Source of the DNA: Diplodia intermedia
Taxonomy: Eukaryota; Ascomycota; Dothideomycetes; Botryosphaeriales; Botryosphaeriaceae
Assembly: GCA_021495925.1 (NCBI GenBank)
Contig: JAKEKT010000109.1
Coordinates: forward strand, 50,282-114,281
Direction of reading: 5' to 3'
DNA: 64,000 bases
Shown here: piece after piece, positions 11,288 to 22,106 of the stretch
Numbering within the stretch: position 1 is the stretch's first letter
How the letters are laid out: the number at the start of each line of letters is the position of its first letter
Notes under the pieces: model-generated
Told to the model about the DNA's origin: nothing
The model's database searches: none
What the model saw: only the letters and a program-made list of their open reading frames with translations
Program-made: the position numbers and the translations under genes

Positions 11288-13181
11288 TCAGGCTTCCTCC
11301 GCACCACTCACAACCTTCGTCGTCGCACCGGTCTTGCCAGCCCCCGAAGCCGTACCGTCGACACCAACAACAACGATGCCCAGCTCGGCGGCAATGTCGA
11401 ACAGCCTCGCCTTCTCCTCGCGCGCGCGGGCGTCGCCAAACACGGCGTCCATGTCCTCCAGGCTCCTGCCGCGCGTCTCTGGCACGCAGAAGAAGGTAAA
11501 CGCCAAAGCGAGCAGGCAGAAGGCGGCGAAGAAGAGGTAGGTGCCGTAGCCGACGGCCTCCAGCATGCCGGGCGTGACGAGGCCGACGACGAAGTTGCAC
11601 ATCCACGTGGCGCTGGTGGTGACGGACATGGCCTTTGCGCGGTTGCCCAGCGTGAAGATTTCCGCCGGCAGCACCCAGCCGATGGGCGCGAACGAGTACG
11701 AGAAGTTGACGTCGTACAGGTAGATAAAGGCGATGCCCGTCCAGCCCGCCGCCTTGTGCGATGAGAGCGCGTCGCCGTAGCCGCCGACGATGCCGCCGAC
11801 GACGGCGAGCGAGACGCACGTGCCGAGCGCGCCGCTCATGAGCAGCGGCCGCCGCCCGACCTTGTCGATGAGGAGGAGCGCGGGGAGCGTGGAGAGGGTG
11901 TTGACGATGCCGTAGACGCCCGTCGCGAGGAGGGACGTCGTCTTGCCCGACAGCCCCAGCTGCGCGAAGATGGTCGGGGCGTAGTATATCAGAGCGTTGC
12001 AGCCCATGAACTGTTGGAAGAACATGACGCCGCAGCCGACGGCGAGGCGCTTGGAGGACGGCCGGCTGGAGACGAGCGATGCGTATTGCGCCAGGTACAG
12101 GGCGATGCCGGTCTTGCCGGGATACTTGTCCCGCGCGTACGACTCCTCGAAGAGGACCTCGGCCTTGATGGCCAGGTATTCGCGGCACAGCGAGTCCGAG
12201 TCGATGTGGGCTCGGCGGATCCTGGCGAGCGCGGACAGAGCCTTGTCCTCGTCTTTGCGCATGAGGTGGTACCGGGGTGACTCGGGATAGAACAGCATTC
12301 CCAGGCCAAGGATCACGGCCGGCACGATCTGCAGTGCCAGAGGGAGCCTCCACGATGCTTCGCTTTGGCCGGTGCAGCCGCTTGGGCCGACGTCCGCGAG
12401 CGGATCGAATTCTGGCTCGGAGGCGGAGCCGGCGGTGTAGGCAATACCCGGAGCACACCTCGTGCCACCGATATACTGAGTGCCGTATTCTAGCCAGTAG
12501 CTAATCAGGATTCCCAGAGTGATACTCACTGCAGCAGTCAGCAAGTGTCAAGTTCGGTTGCGGGTGATTGCTGCTTACATTGTTGCAAAACGACCAGTGT
12601 GCCGCGGATCGCCGGGGTCGAGACTTCGGACATGTACATTGGCACGATCATGGTGAGCATTCCGACGGCAAATCCCGCAATCGCGCGACCTGCATCCATG
12701 AGCTTCGAGTCATTTCTGTGATGCTTGAAACCAGCGTACCTGCAAAAAGCATGACGATGGAGTCGGCGCCGGCTTGGAGGGCAGAGCCGAGGGTGAAGAT
12801 GACCACGGCAACGAGCATCGATCCTTTCCGACCAACGCGATCCGCGACCGGACCGTTGACCAGTGACCCGAGCCAGGCGAACAGCAGCAGCGTCGACACG
12901 AACCAGCCCTTGAAGTTGCTGTCCAAGTAGATCCGCGGGAACTTGGCGGCGAAAGACTCCATGGTCAGGACGCCCGAGACTACGCCCTGGTCATACCCGA
13001 AGAGAAAGCCTCCCAAGGACGCGAACTTGAAAAAAAAACAAAGGTCAGTTCACGCTGGTATCAGCCTGTGCATGACGCTTACCGATGCCAACCCCAGGAT
13101 ATACGGGTTCTCGCGCAGCTGGCGCAGAACGCCTTTGTCGGACGCGGCGTACAGCTCGCCGCCGGCATCTTGGTCCGCCAT
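11288..13181 (-). CDS. Sugar porter (MFS hexose/polyol transporter)
   Basis: Plasma-membrane sugar transporter of the MFS sugar porter family, 578 residues in four exons: 13181-13083, 13025-12740, 12689-12579 and 12528-11288. All three introns have GT-AG ends and the joins restore family motifs: GGFLFGYDQGVVSG in the first transmembrane segment, DRVGRKGSM in loop 2-3, GRAIAGFAVGM (split by an intron after the first base of the Gly codon), PESPRYHL before the central loop, QQFMGCNALIYYAPTIF in segment 7, KVGRRPLLMSG in loop 8-9 and VPETRGRSLEDMD after segment 12. The long extracellular loop with Cys residues after segment 4 resembles fungal quinate/hexose transporters. The exact sugar is not predictable. 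The neighbour downstream is an endo-galactanase. Several CreA-type motifs lie in the promoter. Confidence 0.93.
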
Positions 13182-13882
13182 CGTATTCAATGAATCGTGT
13201 GTCGGCGGCTGGTGCGGGGGTGACGGGATAATTGCAGCAGCCCGGTTCCCCCGGCGAAAGCTGGGTTTTGTACCGCTCGCGCGAGATCTTGCTCCGAAGT
13301 GTGGGGAGAGACGTTCACCACTTCCCCCATTCCCGTGACCATGTGTCTGCGGGGAAATGTTGCTGGTGTTGTGGGGCGTGGGGCCCCGGGTGGGATGCTC
13401 CAGCCCGTCGCCGGCCAATCGCGTGCCTGCGCCAGCTGACCCGGTCACATCGCACTTCGGCGCACCAGTGGATACGGCCGTTGCTGCCGGCTTCGCGCCC
13501 CAGTTGCTCGTGATCGTTCGGCTTGGTCGCCGGTGAAAGCCCCGGGGTGGAAATGACTTGCATTCTGAAGGTCCTAACGTATAACCTGTGTGGATGACAT
13601 GTGAGCCGGATCCGGGACTTGCCAAGCACGAGAATGAACTTGCATCTCTCCCACATGAGTACTACCTTCTCCCTCAAAATGCCATAGTCTTTGGCATTTC
13701 GTGACCGGCAACGTTGATGGCAGTCGCCTACCATCTTCTTTCTCTTTTCCCCATCAGGTCTAACTTCTACCACGTCTCGGACAGTCACTAGAGTACATCA
13801 CAAGACAACAAAAGCACAACCATCTTCTATAACCCAAGTCTCACCGCCAACACTCCGTTCTGTCCCTCTCTCCTCTCCCTTC
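13182..13882. other. Intergenic; sugar-porter promoter
   Basis: 700 bases between the sugar porter start and the acyltransferase stop, both on the minus strand. It carries several SYGGRG sites (see the separate entry). Confidence 0.5.
13214..13383. promoter_or_regulatory. Cluster of CreA-type SYGGRG motifs
   Basis: On the plus strand GCGGGG at 13214-13219 and 13349-13354, and GTGGGG at 13301-13306, 13371-13376 and 13378-13383, lie 35-200 bp upstream of the sugar porter ATG. CreA/Cre1 carbon-catabolite repressors bind SYGGRG, often in close pairs. The region is GC-rich, so chance matches are expected, but five in 170 bp is dense. Confidence 0.4.
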
Positions 13883-15301
13883 TCACCTCGGCAACGCCCC
13901 CTCCCTCCCCTCCTTGTCCCCCTCCCCCGTCTCCACCACCCCCAACACCTCCCGCACCACCCACCCCTCGGCCGCCGCCGCCCACCCGGCCACCCACCTC
14001 CCAACCGCCCTCTCAAACACGCCCGCCACCACCCACGCAACCGCCCACGCCGCCGCGCTCCCGCACCCCGCGCCGACCGCCCACGTCCACCACTCGACCC
14101 CCGCCCTCTCCCCCTTCACAAACACCCCCGTCGTCGCCAACGACGACGACGATTCCAACCCGGCCGCCCGCCACACCCGCCCCGCGACCCCGTACCCGAC
14201 GACGTGCAGCACGGGCCCGTGCACCACGTACAGCGCGTAGCTGCGGCGCGCGGCCGCCGTCGCGAGGCGGGTGGAGGCGAAGGGCGCGCGGAGCGGCGGG
14301 GCGGCGAGCAGGGCGGCGAGCAGGAGGACGGCGCCGAGGCCGTGCAGGAAGCGCTTGGGGTCGGTGATGGTGGGGGGCACGAGGCGGATCAGGTGGGAGT
14401 AGCCGTGGGGGGTGTGGCGGATGCGGAGGTTGGGGGTGGAGAGGAGGTAGAGGGCGGGGAGGAGGAGGGCGAGGACGGCGAGGATGGTGGTGGTGGTGGT
14501 GGCGGTGTTGCTCCTGCGGTGGCGGTGGGGGACGGAGCGGCACATTTCGACGTCGGCGAGCAGCGCGCCCGAGAGGAAGAGCGCGCATTCCCAGCGGTCG
14601 AGGCGGCAGGAGAGGACGGCTGCGGCGAGGATGCAGGCCATGCGGATGCCGGGGCGCCGGCAGCGGGAGAGGGCGAGGAGGGTGGCGGCGACGGCGAGGG
14701 TGGAGCGCAGCTCGAAGGGGAGGTACCAGAGGTGCGGGTCGTAGGGGTTGTAGTACGGCAGCACGAAGCCGTCGTTGAAGTAGCTGAAGATGCGGCTGAG
14801 GCCGACGGTGGCGCCGACCCAGCGGCTGAGCTCGGCGGCGAGCGTGGGCTCGGGCGGTGGGTGCTTGTCCGGGTAGTTGAAAAGGCGCGGGTTCATGATG
14901 AAGTGACGCGGGTACTCCCACATGCCGAATTGCAGCGTGAGCAAGGATATGGACGTCATGATGATTGCCGGCACGTAGAGTCGCATTGCCTTGCGGAAGA
15001 CGAAGCCGGCAAGATGGACGTGTAGGTTTTTCGACTCGTGCGAGCGGACCCGGCGGAGCGGCTTCAACGCCATCACGTAGCCGCCAACCACGAAGAAGAC
15101 GGGCACCATGGCGTGGCCGGCATGGATAAGCCGAATGAATGGTAGCTGAAGGAAGTGCTGGTTTTTCGAGCCATCGCCGTAGCCGTACTCGACGAGGTTG
15201 GAATAGGCCCACAGCGTGTGGAATGAGAAGACAATCAGGGAAGCAATGCCTCGGAGACCGTCCAGATAAGCGGTGGGCTGAAGCTTGTCCTTTTCATACA
15301 T
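13883..15301 (-). CDS. Acyltransferase 3 family membrane protein
   Basis: A single-exon gene of 472 residues. The N-terminus has the family signature of acyltransferase 3 proteins: YLDGLRGIASLIVFSFH, where the His after a hydrophobic stretch is the conserved catalytic-type residue, then MVPVFFVVGGYVMALKPLR. About ten hydrophobic segments follow. These enzymes transfer acetyl or other acyl groups to sugars, lipids or secondary metabolites in membranes; the acceptor here is unknown. The C-terminal half is extremely GC-rich and low in complexity (Ala, Val, Arg), less well conserved by eye, so the exact C-terminus is less certain. The ATG at 15301 sits just before the conserved start of the domain and no upstream exon is needed. 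Confidence 0.85.
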   Translation of the reverse strand: MYEKDKLQPTAYLDGLRGIASLIVFSFHTLWAYSNLVEYGYGDGSKNQHFLQLPFIRLIHAGHAMVPVFFVVGGYVMALKPLRRVRSHESKNLHVHLAGFVFRKAMRLYVPAIIMTSISLLTLQFGMWEYPRHFIMNPRLFNYPDKHPPPEPTLAAELSRWVGATVGLSRIFSYFNDGFVLPYYNPYDPHLWYLPFELRSTLAVAATLLALSRCRRPGIRMACILAAAVLSCRLDRWECALFLSGALLADVEMCRSVPHRHRRSNTATTTTTILAVLALLLPALYLLSTPNLRIRHTPHGYSHLIRLVPPTITDPKRFLHGLGAVLLLAALLAAPPLRAPFASTRLATAAARRSYALYVVHGPVLHVVGYGVAGRVWRAAGLESSSSLATTGVFVKGERAGVEWWTWAVGAGCGSAAAWAVAWVVAGVFERAVGRWVAGWAAAAEGWVVREVLGVVETGEGDKEGREGALPR

Positions 15302-16161
15302 GTCTGAGCAGCTTCAAGCGAATCGGATGTTGGGGATGATTTGAGGGTCATTGGGTGGGCGAATGGATGGGTAGAGAGCCGTTGATGGCTGCCATTACGT
15401 TCATCGGGACATGACGACAGTTGATCCCTTGATTTCTCTGCGATGTTGTTGGGAAAAGGTCGAGGGGCAGGAACAACAGGTGTCGTGCTAGCGGCAATTA
15501 ATAAGTCGGTCGATCCACGTGGATCAGGCCCTCTGCGTGGCGTCACGGATAAAAGGCGAGGCTTTGACCGAAACAGCAGGAGCTAAGCACCCGCAGCTTT
15601 GTCTGAAGAATGCAAAATCGCAAAGTGGCTTCGACGCACCGCCACATAATCCCTAATACTTCCCCTAACCCTACTTTCCTCAACCCATTTGCACGTTGAA
15701 CAAGCTCAGCCCCTTCCTGATGACACGTAAGTAACACACACCGTGGCTGCCTAGCACGCACATTCCGGCCGCAGCAACAAGGCGTAAACGGGCTTGAAAA
15801 GCAGAGCGAACAGGTAATAAATACAGATTCTTCGTCGATATCTGTCTGTATGGTATTCGAAGCCTCCTTCTCAGTGCCACGCGATTGCCACCAGCAAATG
15901 CATGCCGCAACACCTGCGCTGTGTTTGACCCGACCCAAAAGCTCTGGGGGATATGTAGCCGCAGAAACGCCGCCTGATGAAAGCCAATGTACGAAGTAGA
16001 TAAAAAAAACAGGAATGCAAATGCAATGACTAGAGAAATGAACTCCGAATGCGAACACCGGTTCCTCCTTTTCCTGTAACCCAATGTACCTTATCAATCT
16101 GATGCCAACGGTAGGTGCAAGTCAAGCCCCCAAAAACGCCTCCGAGTAATACATGCCAGCT
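15302..16161. other. Intergenic
   Basis: 860 bases between two minus-strand genes. A 184-codon minus-strand open frame lies here, but it has unusual Cys-rich composition and no family character, so I treat it as chance. Confidence 0.5.
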
Positions 16162-17459
16162 CTAGTGGCCGGCCTGGCTGCCGGTCTCGCTCTCGAAATC
16201 GCTGCCGACATCGGTCCAGCTGTTGGGCGTGCGGGTTCCAATGTCGGAGAAGCTCTCTTCACTGAAGCGGTCTTCCTCATCAAACGCAGCATTGTTGTTG
16301 TTGAACGGGTTGACGTGCGCGTCGCCTTCTCCGACAGCGGACGTGCTGTTCAGCAGAGTAGAGAGAACCGCGATGTCATCGGCCCCGCGACCCACGAGCG
16401 ACGCGTCAGTCGAGAAGTTGTCCTCGGTAGGCGTCAAAGTACCAGTGCTTTCGAGCATGTCGTCATCATCCATATCCGCGTCGTTGCCGGCATCTACCAC
16501 AGGCCCTGACACGGTGGAGTAGAACGAGGCCGTGGCGTCCTCGGCCTCGGCCGGCGGAGCAAGCTGCGACTGCCGGAACGGAGCAGAGAAAGGTTCTGAG
16601 AGATCAACCAGTTGGGGCGCCGAGTCCGCTTCGACGGTGGCGGTACTCTCGCGAGACGGGGTGGTGAAGTCGCGAGGCACGGGCGCTTCTTCGTCGTCGT
16701 CTCCATCGACCGAGTTCTCCTCAACGCCGATAAGGTCACGGTCGAACAGAACAGAGCCCTCGTCCGCAAAGGGGTCGGCGTAGGAAGACCCGCTAGCAAA
16801 TCCACGAGCACCGGAGCCGCGGTTTCTCAAGCCTTGTCCCGCGCCACTGTCTACGGCGGTGGTGGCGGCGGCGGCGGCGGCGGGCTTCTCGTTCAGCGCG
16901 GCGCCCGATACTGACTCGCGGAGCACGCCATGCTCGTTGACCAAGTCGTCGAAGCTCTGGCCTCGCGGCCTGTTGTGTTTCTTGTCGTATTCATCTCCGA
17001 TGCGAGCGAGCTCGTCCAAGTCGACAGCTACGCCTTCTTCCCGGGCTCGTCGTACGAGCTCGTTCCTGTTGCGTCGGATGATGGATTCGCGGCGTCGGCG
17101 CTGCTCGTCGGCTTCGCGGGCGTTCCGGTTGCGGGCAACGGGCGGGTTGATTTCGTCACCGAGGCTATGCAGGGCGATGGCGATTTTACGACGTCTGGCG
17201 TCGATCCACTGCTGGACCTGCGGGTTCTGGTAGACGGCGATGCCGGCGGCTACGATGAGCGACGCCGCGAGAAGGGCGCCTGGTAGGGCACGGTTAGGGA
17301 ACGGCATGGTGGAGGAGGGACGGAGAGAATGGAGGAGAAGAGTGCTGGAGCGCAGGAGAAAGCGTGCAAGGGGATCAGGCGGTGGATCAGGCGCGCGCAC
17401 AGAAGGTGTTGCCTGAGGGTGGCGGCGCCGATCTTACCTTTGGCTAGTGGAGCTGGCAT
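16162..17459 (-). CDS. N-terminally anchored protein of unknown function
   Basis: Two exons, 17459-17438 (only 22 nt) and 17279-16162, separated by a 158-nt intron (GTAAGA...TACCAG), give 379 residues. The join yields MPAPLAKGALLAASLIVAAG, a short polar start running directly into one transmembrane segment (about 9-24). A basic region (RRRKIAIALHSLGDEI) and a predicted charged helix rich in Arg and Glu follow (about 45-110), then a long acidic, Ser/Thr-rich, probably disordered tail. An ATG inside the intron also opens the frame and would give an alternative first exon (MPFPNRALPG...). Fungal proteins with the MPAPLAKG start and HSLGDEI block exist as uncharacterised proteins, from memory. 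Membrane location (ER or mitochondrion) is inference; function is unknown. Confidence 0.75.
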
Positions 17460-17985
17460 GGTGGGGTGGCGGTGACTGTGCGAGACGGGGAAGCTCCCGA
17501 AGGCTGATGTTTCAGAGAAAAGAGGCCAGGAGCCGGGTAAAGAAGAAGACAGGTCAGGCCTCTAGGTAGTCGGAAGTCGAAGGAGGCGCTGTGCCGTCAC
17601 CGTTCCCGGACGGGGAACAGCTTGGTTATCGGTTGCGCTCGAGCCGCCGCGCACCGCCACATCGAAGGATGCCCACTGCGGGGAACTCCCGGGCCTGCAG
17701 GCGCTTGGCGCGCTAGAGCCCGCGCCGCGTCACAAAAAGACCTCCGCTGAGCCTTGTGCCTTGCTATCTACATCTGGGCAGTTGGAGCACTTGGCCAGAC
17801 GTAGATGCACAGTTGCGCAGACGCGTCCAGACAGATGGGAGTATCCCAAGTCTGATGTAATATCCTTATCTGTAAGATAAATGCAGGTTCAACCATTTCC
17901 CGATAGAAACTCCGAAACATGTACATTTCGCTATTTGGCGCTACATTTTGGATAGTTACAAAGGAAAAACGACCCATCTCATCAT
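17460..17985. other. Intergenic
   Basis: 526 bases between the start of the anchored protein gene and the thiolase stop; both genes are on the minus strand. Nothing recognised. Confidence 0.5.
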
Positions 17986-19348
17986 TTACAGTTGCTCGTT
18001 GACAAAAAGACCAGCCATACCCATGCCCGTTCCGATACACATGCTCGTCAGGAGAATCTTCTTCTTTTGCCGCCGGCACTCGCTGAGCCCGGTGACGATC
18101 TGTCTCGCGCCTGTGCAGCCCAGCGGGTGGCCGAGGGCGATGGCGCCGCCTCTGATGTTCAGCTTCTCATGCGGGATCTTCAGCGTATCCTTGCAGTAGA
18201 CCGCCATGGAGGCGAACGCCTCGTTGATCTCGACAATGTCGACATCGTCGAGGGTGATGTTCAGCTGGGTCAGCAGCTTGGGGATGGCGATGGACGGGCC
18301 AATGCCCATAATGCGGGGTGCAAGGCCTGCAACCGTGGCGGCGACGTATTTGCCAAGGATGGGTTGGCCAAGCTGCTCGGCCCTGGACCGCTTCATCAGC
18401 AGCACCGCGGCGGCACCATCCGTGACTTGGCTGGAGTTGCCAGCGTGGCTGCGGTCGCCGTGGGGCAAAAAGGCCGGCTTGATCTTCTGGAGCGACTCGA
18501 AGGTGGTACCGTAGCGGGGGCCCTCATCCTTGGTGAGCGTGACCTTCTTCTCCTCGCCCGTGTTCGGGTCCTTGATGGTGACGCTGATTGGAGCAATTTC
18601 GTCATCGAACCATCCAGCCTTCTGCGCGACCTCGGCCCTCCGGTACGACTCGGCAGCAAAGCGGTCCTGCTCCTCACGCGAGATGTTAAAGTCTTTGCCG
18701 ACATTTTCCGACGTTTGGCCCATGGGCTGCATGCAGTCGGAAGCCTCCTGATTCTTCAGCACCTCGCCCCAGAAGGGCCGCTCGAGCCGGTCACCGCCCA
18801 TTGTCATCGACTCGACGCCCATACCGACGCCAACCTCGATGTTGCCCGCGGAAATCTGGTTGGCAATGTCTTGCACGGCCTTCAATCCGGAGCTGCAGAA
18901 GCGGTTGACAGAGGAGCCGGCCGTGGTGTTGGGGAAGCCAGCAGCGAGCATGGCAGCGCGGACGTAGTAGGCAGCCTTGGCATCGCTGACCTGCGGGGGT
19001 GAAGGTTAGCACCAGCAGCGAATGGGAAACGGCGTTCGAGCGGTACATTTCCCACGCAGATGTCCTCGACCAGAGCAGGGTCCAGGTTCGACTTGGCGAC
19101 GACCTGCTCGAGGATCTTGAGCATGATGCCCTCCAGGGGCGTGTCCTTCAGGCCACCCTTCTTGCCCTTGGTCAGAGGGGTGCGGATGGCGAGGGTGATG
19201 ACCACATCGTCAGGGTTCTTCTGGGTGCTGCGGCGGCGAATCAGCAATTGCGGGGAAAGCTGGGAGGGCAGCAGACGTACATGTGGGCGATGCCGCTCTT
19301 GGCGGGCGAGATGTGCGAGACGATGGACTTGAGTCTTTCGGTGGCCAT
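17986..19348 (-). CDS. Peroxisomal 3-ketoacyl-CoA thiolase
   Basis: Catalyses the last step of beta-oxidation, thiolytic cleavage of 3-ketoacyl-CoA to acetyl-CoA plus a shortened acyl-CoA. Three exons, 19348-19281, 19227-19047 and 18990-17986, encode 417 residues, the normal thiolase length. The nucleophilic cysteine is C115 in NRFCSSGLKA; the catalytic His is H371 in GHPLG; the second cysteine is C401 in CIGTGMGMA; NEAFA is also present. Residues 5-13 (RLKSIVSHI) match the PTS2 pattern R-L-x5-H-(L/A) except for the final Ile, placing it in the peroxisome through Pex7. Both introns split well-conserved blocks and close in frame. Two FarA/FarB-type motifs lie about 120-145 bp upstream of the ATG, consistent with fatty-acid induction. 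The yeast counterpart is POT1/FOX3. Confidence 0.96.
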
Positions 19349-19466
19349 GGTGAAGAGTGATGGGGTCTTGGGGTCTTGGGGTCTTGGGGGTGAAGGCGCG
19401 GAGAAAGCGGAGACGGAGGAGCAGCTTTAACGGGGCGGGATGGTGGTTCCTGGGGCAGCGGCTGGG

Positions 19467-19491
19467 CCGAGGCTGTGTCGATCGACCTCGG
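19467..19491. promoter_or_regulatory. Inverted pair of CCGAGG/CCTCGG fatty-acid response motifs
   Basis: CCGAGG at 19467-19472 and CCTCGG at 19486-19491, in opposite orientation and 13 bp apart, 119-143 bp upstream of the thiolase ATG. This hexamer is the core bound by the FarA and FarB Zn2Cys6 regulators that induce beta-oxidation genes in Aspergillus. Confidence 0.6.
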
Positions 19492-20276
19492 GGCTGCCGG
19501 CAGTTTGCACACTTGCCGGTGCTGTCGTGCAACCCTCGCCAGTTGCCGCCCTGCCCCGCCACAGCTGCGAGCCTGCAGCCACCAGCGCCATTGTCGAGAT
19601 GCACGCAGTCAAGGACCGGGCGCGAAGGCGGCAGCTGTTGCACTGCGTCGGTGTTGTGTGCTGCGCGGGCGCATGTGCTTAGGGCCCACTGCGGGCAACG
19701 GTGCGCCGCCGACTCCGGCACCAACCGACAACGCTCTCGCCCACATTGGTCGACCCCCGCCGAGTCTCTGGGGAAGTAGACAGTTTAGCTTCAAGACAAA
19801 TGATGCACTGTTGTCCGTGCATCTAGCTTTTTCCCCCTCCCGGCTACCCTACATTTCCTCAACACCTCTCTCTAAAATCTCTGCAGACGGTCACCATGTC
19901 TCTCACATGCTCTCCCTATGCTGCCATGGCTCGACTCTGGCGATCCGTAAGCCGCGTCTCTACGACTACGGATCCGAAGTCTTTAGGACGAAGGAGACGG
20001 GGGGACGGAATCTCCGGACGCGCCTGGGGTTCATGGTTAGCGGCGTAAGAGGCGCGGGAAGCTCAGCATCCAATTTGCCAGCGGCTTGTCGGTGTTGGGG
20101 AAAATCGGCAATAGCGGCTGTGGGGCAGGTGCGGCTCGCTCTCGGCCTTTGCGCGCTGTGGCTGAAGACGCGAGAGCGCGACTACCACGGCTTTACCCTC
20201 AATCTTGCCTTCTCCTGCTCGGACATAACGTCATTCCCGCTCGCACTGCCCGCCACAAGCCCTGATGCCCACATCC

Positions 20277-20282
20277 TATATA
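20277..20282 (+). promoter_or_regulatory. TATA-like element of the DHA1 MFS gene
   Basis: TATATA lies about 85 bp upstream of the ATG at 20364. Confidence 0.4.
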
Positions 20283-20363
20283 CCCACCCTACAAAACCGC
20301 CAGTCATGTCGCCCCAGAACAGCCACCACTCTCCCTCCCTGAAGCTGCTTGCAAACACACAAC

Positions 20364-22106
20364 ATGCCGCAGCTCGAGCACGCCGACGTCGATAGGGAAG
20401 ACGACAGGCCCACGCCTTCGTCAACCCCCAGCTCCTCCCCAGCCAGCATCAGCGCCACTAGGGACATCCCCATCCCCGGCGTGTCGGCCGAATTGGAGAA
20501 AGCAGAGACTATCCACCCCGTCAACAGTCGTCAACCCTCCGTTTCCCGCACTCAATCACGTGCTCATTCCGTCCTTTCCAGAGTCCGCTCAAGACGACCT
20601 GTTGCACCCTTCTCCCACGCTCTCTCCCACGCCAAAACCGGTCCAGACGTTATTGTTGATTTCGATGGCGAGGATGATCCTTACAGACCACTCAACTGGG
20701 AAAACCGGAAGAAGGTCATTACCACCGTTTTGTATGGCTTCACCACAATGGGTGCCTCCTTTGCCAGCAGCGTCTACAGTGCCGGGACGGAGCAGGTTGC
20801 CCACGAGTTCCACGTCGGTAGAACAGTGAGCACACTTGGCACTTCGCTACTACTCTTCGGCTTCGGCCTCGGTCCGCTGTTGTGGGCCCCGCTGAGTGAA
20901 GTCTATGGCCGCAAACCCGCTGTTTTGATCCCCTACTTCATTTCTGCCATCTTCGCCTTCGGCACAGCAACGGCCAAAGACATACAGACAGTCATGATCA
21001 CGCGTTTCTTCGCCGGTCTCTTTGCCAGCGCCCCGGTTACAAACACCGGAGGTGTTCTCGGAGACATTTGGACACCGAAGCAGCGGGGTGTCGCAATTGT
21101 TGGCTACGCTATGGCTGTTGTTGGTGGCCCGACGTTGGGACCAATCGTTGGCGGTGCGGTGGCGCAAACGAGTTATCTTGGCTGGAGATGGACAGAATAT
21201 GTAAGTTTGTTTGCCCTTCCTTGCCGGTTACGCTTTTTGCTGATCGTTTGATAGCTCACTGGCATCTATCAAATGTTTATGCTCACTCTTGATGTCATCT
21301 TCCTTGACGAGTCCTATCCACCGAAGCTGCTTGTGTACAAAGCACGTCGCCTTAGACACGAGACTGGAAACTGGGCCCTGCACGCTAAACACGAAGAGTG
21401 GGATGTCAGCCTCCAAGAGCTTGGCCGCAAATATCTCATCAAGCCGTTCCAACTACTATTCACCCCCATTTGCTTCCTGGTTGCACTTTATGCCTCTTTT
21501 GTCTATGGAATCCTCTACGCGCAGCTTGCCGCGTTCCCCGTCGTCTTCCAAGAAGACCGCGGCTGGAACCAAGTCGTTGGCGCCCTCCCCTTCCTCGCCC
21601 TACTCGTCGGCATCCTCTTCGGCGCCTGCGCCAACGTGCTGAACCAAAAGTACTACTTCCGCAAGCTGCAACAAAACAAGGGCAAGCCCGCGCCGGAAGC
21701 GCGGCTCCCGCCGATGATGTTCGGCTCCGTCTTCTTCGCCGCTGGCCTCTTCATCTTCGCGTGGACAGGCGACGCCAAGCACGTGCATTGGATCGCTCCC
21801 GTCATCGGCGCGACGCTGGTCGGCGTCGGCTTTTTCACCATCTTCCAGGCCGCCCTCAACTACCTCATCGACACATTCCGCCAGTCCGCTGCCTCGGCCA
21901 TCGCTGCAAATACCTTTTTGCGCAGCGTCTTCGCCGGCGCGTTCCCGCTCTTCATCACACCCATGCTGCACAACCTCGGCGTCGGATGGGGCATTAGTAT
22001 CTTCGGCTTTTTCGCTGTCGCGTTGATACCGATTCCATATTTGTTCTTCGTTTTCGGGAAAAGGATAAGGGCTAGGGGAAAGTTTTCGAGAGCCTCGACA
22101 TTATGA
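20364..22106 (+). CDS. MFS multidrug/polyamine transporter, DHA1 type
   Basis: A 562-residue drug:H+ antiporter-like permease in two exons, 20364-21200 and 21255-22106, joined across a 54-nt intron (GTAAGT...GATAG) at the WRWTEY/LTGIYQ boundary, a common intron site in this family. The N-terminal 95 residues are Ser/Pro/Arg-rich and cytosolic. The DPYRPLNW motif precedes the first membrane segment, which is typical of fungal DHA1 proteins of the Tpo/Flr1 group. PLSEVYGRKPAVL in loop 2-3 and VLGDIWTPKQRG and GPTLGPIVGG (antiporter motif C region) in segments 4-5 follow, then a central loop and six further segments. Likely substrates are polyamines, drugs or toxic organic cations; this cannot be decided from sequence. 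There is no neighbouring biosynthetic cluster. Confidence 0.93.

Larger units (their letters stand above)
19349..20363. other. Divergent promoter region, thiolase / MFS
   Basis: About 1 kb shared between the minus-strand thiolase and the plus-strand MFS gene. It holds the fatty-acid motifs at the thiolase end and a TATATA at the MFS end. No gene supported. Confidence 0.55.

Noticed and set aside
15543..16097. 184-codon minus-strand frame in the acyltransferase / anchored-protein interval
   Set aside because: Cys- and Trp-rich, no domain, no compatible promoter or intron structure; a long chance frame.
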